Source: Diogma glabrata (Eukaryota; Arthropoda; Insecta; Diptera; Cylindrotomidae). From it: 64,000 bases of DNA. The translations under genes and the position numbers were made by a program. The stretch's first letter is position 1. Every line of letters starts with the position of its first letter. The stretch is taken from assembly GCA_963693315.1 (NCBI GenBank), contig OY856186.1:281288346-281352345 (forward strand), written 5' to 3'. Below the pieces are notes generated by a model, which ran no database searches, was not told where the DNA came from, and saw only the letters and a program-made list of their open reading frames with translations. Below, in pieces: positions 12,020 to 21,952 of the stretch.

Positions 12020-12425
12020 CAGCCCGGTTTAAAAGTTAAATTAATAACAACAAAGTGTTTAAAAGTTAAATCAATAACAACAAAGTGTTTAAAAGTTAAA
12101 TCAAAGTGATTAAAAAGTGAAAATAATTAAAAGTTTGGTTGGAAGGTTCCAACCATCTTTTGTAATAAAAATAATTTTGTAACCAGCAAAATACGAAAAA
12201 TAGACTAAAACTGAAGTTAATTAAAGTTTGGTTGGAAGGTTCTAATAAAGCAAATAGAATCCAACCACCTTTGAAAGAAAAATAATTTTTGTGTGATAAG
12301 CAAAAGAACAAAAAGTGAAAATAAAAAAAAAAAAGTTTAGTTGGAAGGTTCTGAGAGAAAAATAATTAGAATCCAACAAACTTTGATAAAAAAACTAATT
12401 TTTTCTGATTAAACCAGTGAGAAAA
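12020..12425 (+). repeat. Repeat-rich 5' leader of the LTR element
   Basis: A ~29-bp unit (AAAAGTTAAATCAATAACAA...) is repeated about 2.5 times at 12030-12110. It is followed by three imperfect ~110-bp units at about 12128-12225, 12226-12335 and 12336-12420. Each carries a GTTTGGTTGGAAGGTTC-like motif and AATCCAACCA-like sequence. The first unit contains the palindrome GGTTGGAAGGTTCCAACC (12137-12154). Tandem motifs in this place recall the insulator region of gypsy, but the motif is different and function is not shown. Confidence 0.75.
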
Positions 12426-12752
12426 TTGGTAGTGCCAAAAAAGTTTATAGCCAAGCAGTGAGCAGTTTAACGGTGGCGAAGTGAAGTGAGCGAAATAAAA
12501 GGACAACGTGGGACCAGATCTACGAAAATAAAAGTAAGAGATTATATTTTATTCAACTATAATTTAAAATTTAAACATATATATAAAAGTTTATTGCGGA
12601 ATATTTCTGAAAACGAAGAAAATTTTTTTTAAGTTGTTTTTATAATATTTTTAAGAATTGTGATATATAAATTCTCTCGTAACCATTTAAATTTAATTAT
12701 AACAGTACAAATTTATAGTGAATAAAAAGAGCCCTATCTCTATTCCAATTTA

Positions 12753-13856
12753 ATGATTGGTCGTCTCTCCGATTTCATATTAAGAGGGAAAAAATTAAAA
12801 CGGGAAAAGGTTGCGTCCGATAGGAAAAAGGTCAGACAGGCCAGGAAAAAATTGTACCAACAAAGAGTTGAGTACAATATTTCCGAATTTTTTGATATTT
12901 TTGAGGAATCCACTGTAAAAATGGATTTAACGGACTGTATGAAAATGGTTCATTCGTTTGATGGAACCGAAAAGGTTTCCATCAATGATTTCCTAGAGAG
13001 TGCTGGATTTGCCTGTGAAATGGCTAAGCCAGCTGACTTACCTATTTTAATAAATTATATTAAGATAATTAAATTATCAGGAAACGCGGGTGAAGCGGTT
13101 AGACACGTTGATATTACCACTTTCGCTAAATTGAAGGAAAGCCTAGAGAAAGCTTTCAAACGAACTGTTAATCTGGAAGGGATTCAGGCTAAGTTTAACA
13201 ATCTTAGGCAATTAAAAAATGAAACAATAAAAGATTACGCGAATCGCACTGAAAATTTAATGTACGACCTGATTAAGGCTACGAAAATGGCCGTCGATGA
13301 ACAGCACGCATTAGGGGTTGATGCAATTATCAAGGTTCAAGCTCAACGGAATTTTGAAGCCGGGTTACAGGGGCAGGTACAAACTATCATTATGGCTAGA
13401 AATTTTTCTGATATTCACAAATCGATTGAAGGAGCTGTGGCATGGGAACAAAGTCACCCAGTACAGTTGAGATGTCTCAACTGTGGAAAGCTAGGACACA
13501 CCAAGCCGGAGTGCTGGGTAAGACCAAGCCAGCCAGGGGGAAGCGGTATTCCTATGTGTACTAGATGCGGTAGAAAGGGGCATAGATCTAGTGAATGTTA
13601 TGCCAACAAAAGCATCAGCGAACCACGAAAACCACTACAGCATCCAATAGCAGAATCAATAAAGAAGGAAATAAATCGGGTGGATAATAAGGGCCCGAGA
13701 TGTTATAAATGCGGTGAAAAGGGTAATTTCAAAAAATTCTGTAAGAAAGTGGCTCGAGAAAGCGTTAATACAGTTAACGTCGATGAGATTAAGTCTCAGG
13801 GAAACGTGGAATCGCTGGGTGTTCAGGAAGAGCGCCCAGCGTTGAAAGCGGAATAG
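12753..13856 (+). CDS. gag: Gag polyprotein, capsid/nucleocapsid
   Basis: This 367-codon structural protein would assemble intracellular particles and bind the element's RNA. The N-terminal ~230 residues are a capsid-like helical region. Then come CCHC zinc knuckles: CLNCGKLGHTKPEC (residues ~242-255) and CTRCGRKGHRSSEC (~269-282). A third (~317-330) reads CYKCGEKGNFKKFC, with Asn where the His should be, so it is probably impaired or divergent. The start is the first ATG of the long frame after the leader. It overlaps the open pol frame by 64 nt. A GGGAAAC slippery site at 13799-13805 lies in the correct phase within its last 20 codons, so most ribosomes should stop at 13856 and a minority should continue into pol. 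The frame is intact. Confidence 0.93.
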   Translation: MIGRLSDFILRGKKLKREKVASDRKKVRQARKKLYQQRVEYNISEFFDIFEESTVKMDLTDCMKMVHSFDGTEKVSINDFLESAGFACEMAKPADLPILINYIKIIKLSGNAGEAVRHVDITTFAKLKESLEKAFKRTVNLEGIQAKFNNLRQLKNETIKDYANRTENLMYDLIKATKMAVDEQHALGVDAIIKVQAQRNFEAGLQGQVQTIIMARNFSDIHKSIEGAVAWEQSHPVQLRCLNCGKLGHTKPECWVRPSQPGGSGIPMCTRCGRKGHRSSECYANKSISEPRKPLQHPIAESIKKEINRVDNKGPRCYKCGEKGNFKKFCKKVARESVNTVNVDEIKSQGNVESLGVQEERPALKAE

Positions 13857-16800
13857 TAAAAATTAATTTCTGCACAAAAAAGGGAGGTTTGAGAGTGCTT
13901 GAAGCCACAACATCCGAAACGACCTCTGAGAAGGTCTGCTACTTAGTAGATTCGGGTGCTGAGGTAAGCATAATCAAACATGGCTCCCTGAAGGGGAACA
14001 CCATGATAAATTACGATAAAGTTGTAATATCTGGAGTGGGAGGAAGTCTTATTCCTACTTATGGTGTAGCAAAGTTAAATTTAATTATAGGAAATAAAAC
14101 GTTTCAATGGGGATTTCAGGTTGTGAAAGATGATTTTCCCATAGTTGAAACGGGAATAATAGGTATAGATTTATTAAACGGGTTAAACGCGGTAGTACAT
14201 TTTGGAAATGGTTTATTTCTACTAGAGGATCAATGTGTTAAATTGATTCCTAGGAATAATAAAAATGATGATTCTGAGCAATTAAATTCAGAGGTAGGAG
14301 ACCACCAGGATATGAATGATTCGATTATGAAATCATTCGCTGAGTGGAATCGGCAGGTATTAGGGAATAATATTCAGGACTCAGGGAAAAATGAGGTGAA
14401 TAAGCTAATACGGATACAGCCGAGAACGATACAAAAAATTATAGTAACAACGAATAAAAATATAGAAGGAATAATCCAAAAATGTGAATTGAAGGCTGGT
14501 GTTTTTGTGCCTGAGTGTTTGGTAGCCCCGGTAAATAATAAATGCGAAATTACGATAATGAATATAAATGAAGTTGAAGAATATATCCACACTCCTAGTT
14601 TTGATATTGAAGAGTTGGATATAGAAGAAGAATTAGAATTTTCTCAAGAAGGAAATAATTTAAGTTCACTCGAAAGAGCGAAGGAAGTTAAACGGTTGCT
14701 TCGGTTAGAACATCTATCTAAAAATGAAAAGATGGAAATAGAAAATATTTGCGAAGAGTTTAATGACATATTTTATTTGAATGGCGATAGGTTAAAATCA
14801 ACCAAATTAGGTAGTCACAAAATCAAGGTAGGAAATGATCCCGTTTTTATTAGACCTTATAGAATACCATTTAAGCATAAGGAAGAAATGGATAAACAAA
14901 TCGAAGAATTATTGTCCAATAATATAATAGAACCCAGCCATTCTTCCTGGAATGCTCCTGTATTACTGATTCCAAAGCGTTTAGATAGTTCAGGTAAACA
15001 GAAGTTTAGATTGGTGGTGGACTACAGGAAGTTAAATGAAAAAACCGAGTCGGATACATTTCCGCTACCTAACATAAACGAGATTCTGGACCAATTTGGA
15101 AACTCTAAATACTTCAGTGTTTTAGATTTGGTTTCAGGTTTCTACCAGATAGACGTTGATGAACAGGATCGGAAGAAAACGGCATTTTCAACAGATAATG
15201 GAAAATGGCAGTTCAGAAAATTACCAATGGGATTAAAAAATTCTCCTGCGGAATTCCAGAGGAAAATGAATACTGTTCTATCGGGCCTTACAGGTGTACA
15301 CTGTTTAGTATATCTAGATGACGTAATTATTTATGGAAATAGTCTAGAAAAACATAATAAATCATTACGAAATGTTTTCAAGAGATTTAGGGAATACAAG
15401 TTGTCCATTCAACCTGATAAATGTGAGTTTCTGAGAAAAGAGGTTGGATTTTTAGGACACGTAATTGACGAAAATGGGATCCATCCAAATCCTGAAAAAA
15501 TAGAAACGGTCTTAAACTATCCAATTCCGAAGAATGCAAAAGACATTCAGTGCTTTATAGGTTTTGCCGGGTATTATAGAAGGTTTGTCAAAGATTTTTC
15601 GAAAATTGCTAAGCCCTTGACGAAGTTATTACAAAAGAACGCTATATTTAAATGGGAAAATGAACAGCAGTTAGCTTTTGAAAAATTGAAAGATGGATTA
15701 ATAAATGCGCCCATCTTAAAATACCCTGATTTTACCCAAGAATTTGTATTAACTTGCGATGCGTCTGGTAGTGGTCTTGGATCGGTGCTCAGTCAAGGTC
15801 CAGTAGGTAAAGACCTACCAATAGCATACGCCAGCAGAACTCTGAATAAAGCAGAACAGAACTATAGTACTATTGAAAAAGAACTATTAGCAATAGTTTG
15901 GAGTGTTAGTCATTTTCGACAGTATTTAATACTAAATCATTTTACAGTAATAACGGATCATAAGCCGTTACTACAACTTTTTCAAATGAAAGATGTAGGG
16001 TCAAGATTGATGAGATTTAGGTTGAAATTAGAAGAGTATGATTTCGCAATAAGATATAAAGAAGGAAAGTTAAATTGCAACGCGGATGCTCTCTCTAGAA
16101 TACATTCAATAAACATAGCAAATGAAGAAGACAGTTCCGAATCGGAATGCGATGACAAATCGGAAAGTAGTGATCTTGAAACTAGTGAGCGTAAAACCCT
16201 TGCAGACGAGCTTGACAGAATGGAAATCATTCGGGAGTGTCATGATAATAAACTTGCTGGACATAGAGGGGTGAAAACCACTATAGAAAGAATAAAGGAT
16301 TTAGGAATATTTTGGACAGGGTTGAAAAGGGATGTAGGTAAATACATAAAAAAGTGCCGTTCCTGTCAGCAAAATAAAGTGGGGATAAAAACCAAGCTAC
16401 CTATGGTAATTACGGATACACCCACCAATCCAATGGACAAGGTATCTATAGATATATGTGGTTCCTTCCCGGTGTCCGAAGAAGGTAACAAATACCTGTT
16501 GACTTTTCAAGATTGTCTGACCAAATGGGTTGCTATTGAGCCTATGAAAGATCAAGAAGCAGAAACAGTAGCAAAAGTATTTGTAAAAATTATAACGTCT
16601 GGTGTAGGATTACCAAGAACACTGTTGAGTGACCAAGGCTCTAATTTTACAAGCAAATTTTTCAAATCAATATGTCGTTTGTTAGGTATTGATAAAATTC
16701 AAACAAGTGCTTACCATCCGGAATCAAATGGAGCACTTGAGAGGTCACATAGACCATTAGTGGAATATTTAAGGCATTATATAGATGAAACTCAGTCTAA

Positions 16801-17263
16801 TTGGGATGAGTTAGCAAGTATCGCAGCCTTTTGTTATAATACGGCAAAACACTCTGCGACAGGTTATACGCCATATGAATTGATGTTTGGTAGAAAAGCA
16901 GAAATACCAAGTAGTCTTCGGCAGCCAGTAAAATTAGAATACAACTACGAGGATTACGCGTGCAACCTAAAACAAACCATTAGAAAATTCAATGAAATTG
17001 CTAGAGAAAACTTAATTGGTGCCAAAGAGAATTCTAAAGACTATTATGATAGGAAAACAAAAGACAGTAGGTTTAACCTTAATGATTTAGTTTGGCTTAA
17101 AAATGAATCGGTTAGAAGAGGTAGATCGAAAAAATTAGAAAATGCGTACACAGGTCCATACAAAATCTTAGAGAAGATAGGAGACGTTAATTTTAAAATC
17201 AAAATGGGAAGAAATGAGTACATTGTTCATGGTAATAGACTAAAATACCAAGAACAAGATTAA
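13793..17263 (+). CDS. pol: Pol polyprotein: protease, reverse transcriptase, RNase H, integrase
   Basis: The frame is open from 13793 and is -1 relative to gag. There is no early ATG (a TTG lies at 13889), so it is expected as a Gag-Pol fusion. Numbering from 13889: aspartic protease VDSGAEVS (~20-27); RT with VYLDD catalytic box (~474-478, 15308-15322); RNase H starting near TCDASGSGLG (~620); integrase with a zinc-binding HHCC region (His near 784, CRSC near 823); and a DDE core with Asp ~855, Asp ~914 and Glu ~950 separated by the canonical 35 residues. It ends in a GPY/F-like module (GPYKILEKIGDVNFKI) and no chromodomain. All catalytic residues I can locate are present and the frame is uninterrupted, so this copy looks capable of reverse transcription and integration. 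Confidence 0.95.
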   Translation, partial: VSGKRGIAGCSGRAPSVESGIVKINFCTKKGGLRVLEATTSETTSEKVCYLVDSGAEVSIIKHGSLKGNTMINYDKVVISGVGGSLIPTYGVAKLNLIIGNKTFQWGFQVVKDDFPIVETGIIGIDLLNGLNAVVHFGNGLFLLEDQCVKLIPRNNKNDDSEQLNSEVGDHQDMNDSIMKSFAEWNRQVLGNNIQDSGKNEVNKLIRIQPRTIQKIIVTTNKNIEGIIQKCELKAGVFVPECLVAPVNNKCEITIMNINEVEEYIHTPSFDIEELDIEEELEFSQEGNNLSSLERAKEVKRLLRLEHLSKNEKMEIENICEEFNDIFYLNGDRLKSTKLGSHKIKVGNDPVFIRPYRIPFKHKEEMDKQIEELLSNNIIEPSHSSWNAPVLLIPKRLDSSGKQKFRLVVDYRKLNEKTESDTFPLPNINEILDQFGNSKYFSVLDLVSGFYQIDVDEQDRKKTAFSTDNGKWQFRKLPMGLKNSPAEFQRKMNTVLSGLTGVHCLVYLDDVIIYGNSLEKHNKSLRNVFKRFREYKLSIQPDKCEFLRKEVGFLGHVIDENGIHPNPEKIETVLNYPIPKNAKDIQCFIGFAGYYRRFVKDFSKIAKPLTKLLQKNAIFKWENEQQLAFEKLKDGLINAPILKYPDFTQEFVLTCDASGSGLGSVLSQGPVGKDLPIAYASRTLNKAEQNYSTIEKELLAIVWSVSHFRQYLILNHFTVITDHKPLLQLFQMKDVGSRLMRFRLKLEEYDFAIRYKEGKLNCNADALSRIHSINIANEEDSSESECDDKSESSDLETSERKTLADELDRMEIIRECHDNKLAGHRGVKTTIERIKDLGIFWTGLKRDVGKYIKKCRSCQQNKVGIKTKLPMVITDTPTNPMDKVSIDICGSFPVSEEGNKYLLTFQDCLTKWVAIEPMKDQEAETVAKVFVKIITSGVGLPRTLLSDQGSNFTSKFFKSICRLLGIDKIQTSAYHPESNGALERSHRPLVEYLRHYIDETQSNWDELASIAAFCYNTAKHSATGYTPYELMFGRKAEIPSSLRQPVKLEYNYEDYACNLKQTIRKFNEIARENLIGAKENSKDYYDRKTKDSRFNLNDLVWLKNESVRRGRSKKLENAYTGPYKILEKIGDVNFKIKMGRNEYIVHGNRLKYQEQD
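13799..13841 (+). promoter_or_regulatory. Programmed -1 ribosomal frameshift signal at the gag-pol junction
   Basis: The heptamer G GGA AAC (13799-13805) is in the gag phase (codons GGA 13800-13802 and AAC 13803-13805) and fits the X XXY YYZ rule. After a 7-nt spacer a perfect 7-bp GC-rich stem forms between CGCTGGG (13813-13819) and CCCAGCG (13835-13841), extendable by G-C and G-U pairs. Loop bases CAGGAA could pair with TTTCTG at 13867-13872, allowing a pseudoknot. The pol frame is open from 13793, just after a TAA at 13790-13792, so a -1 slip here enters pol directly. Confidence 0.85.
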
Positions 17264-17314
17264 TAAAAACGAATAGTAAATCTAATAAGGTACTTTTAAT
17301 TTACGTTTTAGGAA

Positions 17315-19020
17315 ATGTATTTAAATTGGATTAAACTTTTAACGCTATGCTCATGAGCAAGGGGGATGATAACGGTAGAAAACGTTTCTAATAAAGATGT
17401 TTATTTTGAACACATAGGGAATGCTAAAATAGTTAGGGATAATTTTGTCCTACTCTTAAATACGGACACAGAATTAATGAACTCAGATATGGAAAAATTA
17501 AAATCAATAATAACTTCTATCGAATCTATATGCACAAGATTTGAAGTCGAGATAAAATATAGTCCTAAATCATGTCATTTAATCGAGGCTTTAACAGAAA
17601 TTGTGTTTGATAGACTTGTAGTCAAAAAAGAATATCTAGAGTCGTTTCTAAAACCAACTAGAGGAAAAAGAGGGTTAATCGATGGCCTAGGCTCAGTAAT
17701 AAAATTTATAACTGGGAATTTAGATGCGAACGATCAAAAAACTCTAGAACACTCGGTACAAGATATTAATATTTTAAAAAGTAACCAACTGGATTTAATT
17801 AAAATATTAGATAGAGGAATGTCTTTTACCAATTCGACACTAGAAGAAAACAAAAACATGAAATCATTGCTACACAAGGTAACAGAGGATGTCAATAATT
17901 TAATTACTAATCAAAATTGATATATAAATCTGGAAGTTTTATGGGACAGTAAATGCGATCTGTTTATTTTACTGAGTACTGAAACAGATAAACGGTTAGA
18001 TTCATTAATTTCCGTATGTGAAGGAAGGAGTATACTCTTAAGGTGGAATGAAATCATGAAAGAATTGGAAAGAGAAAGGGTAATTTTAAGAAACTCGTTA
18101 GATTTTCCGTTCAGGGAAAATGATTTAAAAAATGTAATGAAAGTAGTTAAAATGGAAACAATTCTTATAAATAAAACCTTAAGTTTAGTTTTGATATTCC
18201 CTGAAATTCATAAAGAAAAATTTCAAATTTTTAATATAAATCCAATACCTAAAATAAAATCAAATAATAATATTTTTAAAATTATAAATGTACCAAATAA
18301 AATAATTCTAGTAGATGAAATTATTTATAAGTTTATGATGCTTGATGTAGAAATAGTAAAAAATAGTATTAAAGTTGATGATTTCTATATGATAAACGAA
18401 CAAAATTTAGTTTTCGAGGAAGAAAATAATTGCTTTATAAAACTCATGCACAATAAAAGTTGTACAAAGGAAAAATATAATTATAAAGAATTCATTTCGA
18501 ATAAAGCAATAATTTATAAATTGTATAACGCAAACTCATTTATAATTAGTCCTGTAAAACAAACTAAAGTAATAATGAACTGTAAAACATTTGAAAATAA
18601 TAAAATTCTTGAAATCAATTTCGTTAGTTTCATAAAAATTGATGACACTTGTGAAATTAAAATTGAATCCGTTTCTATATACACTAAAATAAAAAAATTT
18701 AGGAAAACTAATTTAAATATGTTCAAACAAATTAACTTAGGAAAAACAAGTGTGGAAACAGACGAAAACAATTTAATAAAATAGAATTACTAAAAGAATT
18801 AGATAATAATATTTACGACAAAGATGATTTTGTCAATTTTGCAAAAGATTTAGAGGATGTCAAATACAAAATTCAAAACAAAAATTCTCAAAATCTTAAC
18901 AAAAGTTTAAATTTTATCAGCTTAAGTTTTATTTTCACATTAATATTGCTGATAATAATATATTTTTCTGTTAAAAAATATATTGATCTAAGGAAAAAGA
19001 AAATTGAAAAACCTAAATAA
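17315..19020 (+). pseudogene. env: Degraded env (errantivirus envelope, F-protein-like)
   Basis: A good candidate splice acceptor (TTTACGTTTTAG) ends at 17310, just before an ATG at 17315, as expected for a spliced env message. The first ~13 codons look like a short hydrophobic leader but are ended by TGA at 17354-17356. The same frame restarts at ATG 17366 and holds a furin-type RGKR followed by GLIDGLGSVIKFITG, the fusion-peptide pattern of gypsy and baculovirus F-type envelopes. A second in-frame TGA lies at 17918-17920, after which the frame stays open to TAG at 18782-18784. The C-terminal transmembrane part is in a different frame (a -1 shift between about 18740 and 18784) and reads on to TAA at 19018-19020. 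There it has a hydrophobic segment and a short Lys-rich tail. With two stops and one frameshift, no full envelope can be made from this copy. Confidence 0.85.
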
Positions 19021-19107
19021 AAACAAGTAAAAAGGGTCAAATTTAATAAAAAGAAGAATAAAATAGAAATAGAAGATGTATGAAACGAGGACGTTTCATA
19101 AAATTTT

Positions 19108-19117
19108 AGGAGGGAAG
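19108..19117 (+). other. Polypurine tract
   Basis: AGGAGGGAAG sits 2 nt before the 3' LTR, the expected place for the plus-strand primer. Confidence 0.85.
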
Positions 19118-19119
19118 TC

Positions 19120-19775
19120 TGTTACGATCCAAATGTAAGTTCTAGTTTTATTATGTCTAGACGTAATAAAACTAGTTCTCGTAACATTCTTTCCCACAGA
19201 TTTTCCTAAGAAAATAAATAAATATAAATACAAAATATATGACCCATATTCTAATTAAAACTTTCGATTTCTTTCTCACAATAATTTTATCTAAAGTCAT
19301 AAAAAGAAAATAAATATAATATGCATATATGAATGACCCATATTCTGGTTTTTCTCAAAAACTATTTTCATTATTATTAAATTTATAATACATGGTCAAA
19401 AGATAAGAAATAAGAAAACATAATAAGAAGTCTGACCGATATTTGTATTAAAAAATTCATTACTTATTATTAATAAACAGCGTATCTAATTCCAAAACAA
19501 CATGGTCATAAATATTTTTAAATAACAAATATACGGGTAAATCTGACCCATATTTTATTATCGAGAAGAACATAAAAAGAAATGAAAAATACTAATTTTA
19601 ATTGATTACAATTTACTATATAACGTTTCGAAAATAAAGAAAAGATTCAGTTATGAAAAAGAACTAGAAAGGTTGTTTTTATTTAAGGTTGTTTTATTTG
19701 ATATACCGGGCTAAATACTGGAGGATAATACAATTTTTGTTGGTAAGTTCTGACATCTGAAGAAGAGGTCCAACA
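19120..19775 (+). repeat. 3' LTR (656 bp)
   Basis: It is identical to the 5' LTR by eye, including the 34-bp palindrome (here 19142-19175). It is followed by ATATGAAAATG. Confidence 0.93.
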
Positions 19776-20189
19776 ATATGAAAATGAAAATCTATTCAAT
19801 ATTGTTGAGCCAAATTTAGAATTTTTTTAGTCTACAACTCACAACTAAACTAAATTTCAACAGAATTCTGTTATACACGAATTAAAATTTCAAATAAACT
19901 AACCTATAGTTGCAAAGAAGTTTTTGCATTCATTCATTATTTATTATTATTAAAATAAAATCAAAACGCTTATTATTTTTAATTTATTATTATTATTTTA
20001 GGAAGAAACTAAAAAAATTCAAAGATGAACTCAGTTAACAAACGAACAAAAATTATATTTTCATTATTTACGAAGGTGCTAAAATACTTATTATTAGGTG
20101 TGGGGAATAATTATTAGTAACCATAGCCGAGAAAAATTACTTTTGTCTTGGGTTTTTGAGTAAATAATTGAAATTTCTCATGCAAGTAG
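19776..20189. other. Interior of the inverted-repeat element, nothing recognised
   Basis: AT-rich sequence between the 3' LTR and the inner end of the right arm. No gene or strong repeat is seen. Confidence 0.45.
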
Positions 20190-20305
20190 TAAAAAAAATT
20201 ATTTTATTAATATTTTTGGAATTTTTTGAGGATAAATTTTTATTATAATTTGATAACACACAATCATCATTGAAAAAAAAAGTTAAAAACAATAAAAAAA
20301 AATAT

Positions 20306-21952
20306 GGAGGGGCTGAAATCTCACAGCTCTGAGATATCAAGACTTCGGTCTGGGTAAAGGATTTTGATATAGTTTTCGGCAAAAAACATTCACGAGGACA
20401 TGGTTTTTAGTTTTGGGCAGCGATGTATTTGATATACATAACATAACTCTTTGTTAAAGTACAAGTACTTTTTATCTCTGTTTAAAAATTTATTACAAAA
20501 CTAGCACGAAACATCAATACGTTGCCGGAAAATTATAATCAAAATTCCAAAAATATTGTTAAATTAAATAAAATCAAACTTTCTCAAAATTCCAAAAATA
20601 TTCCAAAAATTAGAATGAAATCAAATATTTAAACTTTTTCTAAATTCCGATAATATTCCAAAAATTCTTAGAAATTCAAACTTTTCCAAAATTCTAAAAA
20701 TATTGCAAAAATTATTACAAAATCAAAAATTAAAACTTTTCCCGAAATTCTAAAAATATTGCAAAAATTATTACAAGATCAAAAATACAAACTTTTTCAA
20801 AATTCCAAAAATATTTCAAAAACTATAACAAATTCAAAAATTTCCGTGTCCAATTTCATTTTCAATTACATATACGTCATAAAAACAGCTACATTTTTTT
20901 TCCAAAAAATTGACTAAAAAATAAATGAAATCATTTTTTGACACACTTGACAACATTTTTTTGACAAACTTATAATGCCATAATTCTCAATAATAATAAT
21001 AAAACCGAAGCAATTTCATTTCAAACAAACAATTTTATTTTTTTTCCAAAAAATTGGGTAAAAAATAAATAAAAATCTTTCTTTTGACACACTTGACAAC
21101 ATTTTTTGACAAACTTATAATGCCATAATTCTCAATAATAATAATAAAATTTCATTTCAAACACACAATTTTATTTTTTTCCAAAAAATTGGGTAAAAAA
21201 AAAATAAAAATCTTTCTTTTGACACACTTGACAACATTTTTTTGACAAACTTATAATGCCATAATTCTCAATAATAATAATAAAACCAAAGTAATTTCAT
21301 TTCAAACAAACAACTTTATTTTTTTCCAAAAAATTGGGTAAAAAAAAAAAAAATCTTTTTTTTTGATACACTTGACAACATTTTTTTGACAAACTTATAA
21401 TGCCATAATTCTCAATAATAACAATAAAATTCATTTCCAACAAACAATTAATTTTATTTTTTTTCCAAAAAATTGGGTAAAAAAATAAATAAAAATCTTT
21501 TTTTTGACACACTTGACAACATTTTTTTGACAAACTTATAATGCAATAATCTAGTTTTTGATCTCACATAGCAATCCCTACCATCAAGATTTCTCCAAAT
21601 TTAATTATCTCGTAATCACTTAAAATGAACGTTTTTTAAGCCAAAAATATGAAAATTTGCTATTTTTGCCACACATGATGATTTTTTTGACACACTCCCG
21701 GTAGAGTTATCGAACACAGCGTCCTTTCAGACCTGTCCCTCGTGTATACCTATTTTTAGAAAAAAAATTTTTGAAATCCCTCCAGCGGTTTTCCCTGCAG
21801 CGTACATAATGGCAGACAGACAGACATACAGTTTTTTTTTGCTTCTTTAAAATCAGGCAGGTCTAAAACGTCAAGAAATGTCAAAAAAAAGTGGGGGTAA
21901 GAATTTCACTTTGAGCTTATGAAGGTAATACTTAGGTCTTTCAGACCGAAGT
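20306..21952. mobile_element. 1.65-kb insertion in the right arm, AATAT target duplication
   Basis: The left arm keeps the uninterrupted site, while here the sequence is bordered by AATAT on both sides (20301-20305 and 21953-21957). ACTTCGGTCTG occurs near the left end (20342-20352) and its inverse CAGACCGAAGT exactly at the right end (21942-21952). The insert holds a ~62-bp tandem repeat (about 20540-20850) and a ~141-bp tandem repeat with five copies (about 20885-21545). No coding sequence is seen, so it is a nonautonomous element. A relative lies at about 37080-37640. Confidence 0.7.
20885..21545. repeat. ~141-bp tandem repeat, five copies
   Basis: The landmark ACTTGACAACATTTTTTTGA recurs at about 20946, 21091, 21226, 21370 and 21511 (one copy has one T fewer). 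Each unit also has CCAAAAAATTGGGTAAAAAA and TAATGCCATAATTCTCAATA. The related repeat at 37080-37640 has a single unit, so the array seems to have expanded here. Confidence 0.85.

Larger units (their letters stand above)
11333..19775 (+). mobile_element. Full-length Gypsy (Ty3/Metaviridae) errantivirus-type LTR retrotransposon
   Basis: The 8443-bp element has identical LTRs, a primer-binding site, a repeat-rich leader, gag, pol (protease, RT, RNase H, integrase), a degraded env region and a polypurine tract, in that order. Domain order and the env region after pol place it with insect errantiviruses of the Gypsy group. LTR identity implies recent insertion. The flanking 4-mers are ACAT (left) and ATAT (right), so a perfect target duplication is not seen. 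It sits inside the 15-kb inverted-repeat element. Confidence 0.93.

Noticed and set aside
13889..13891. TTG as an independent start of pol
   Set aside because: Non-AUG initiation is not needed: the pol frame is open upstream to 13793 and a complete frameshift signal lies in the overlap.
11328..19780. Perfect 4-bp target duplication for the LTR element
   Set aside because: The left flank reads ACAT and the right flank ATAT; one mismatch, so not claimed.
20306..21952. Helitron identity for the 1.65-kb insertion (hairpin near one end)
   Set aside because: It has a 5-bp AATAT duplication and inverted ACTTCGGTCTG motifs, neither expected of a Helitron; no CTRR terminus was seen.
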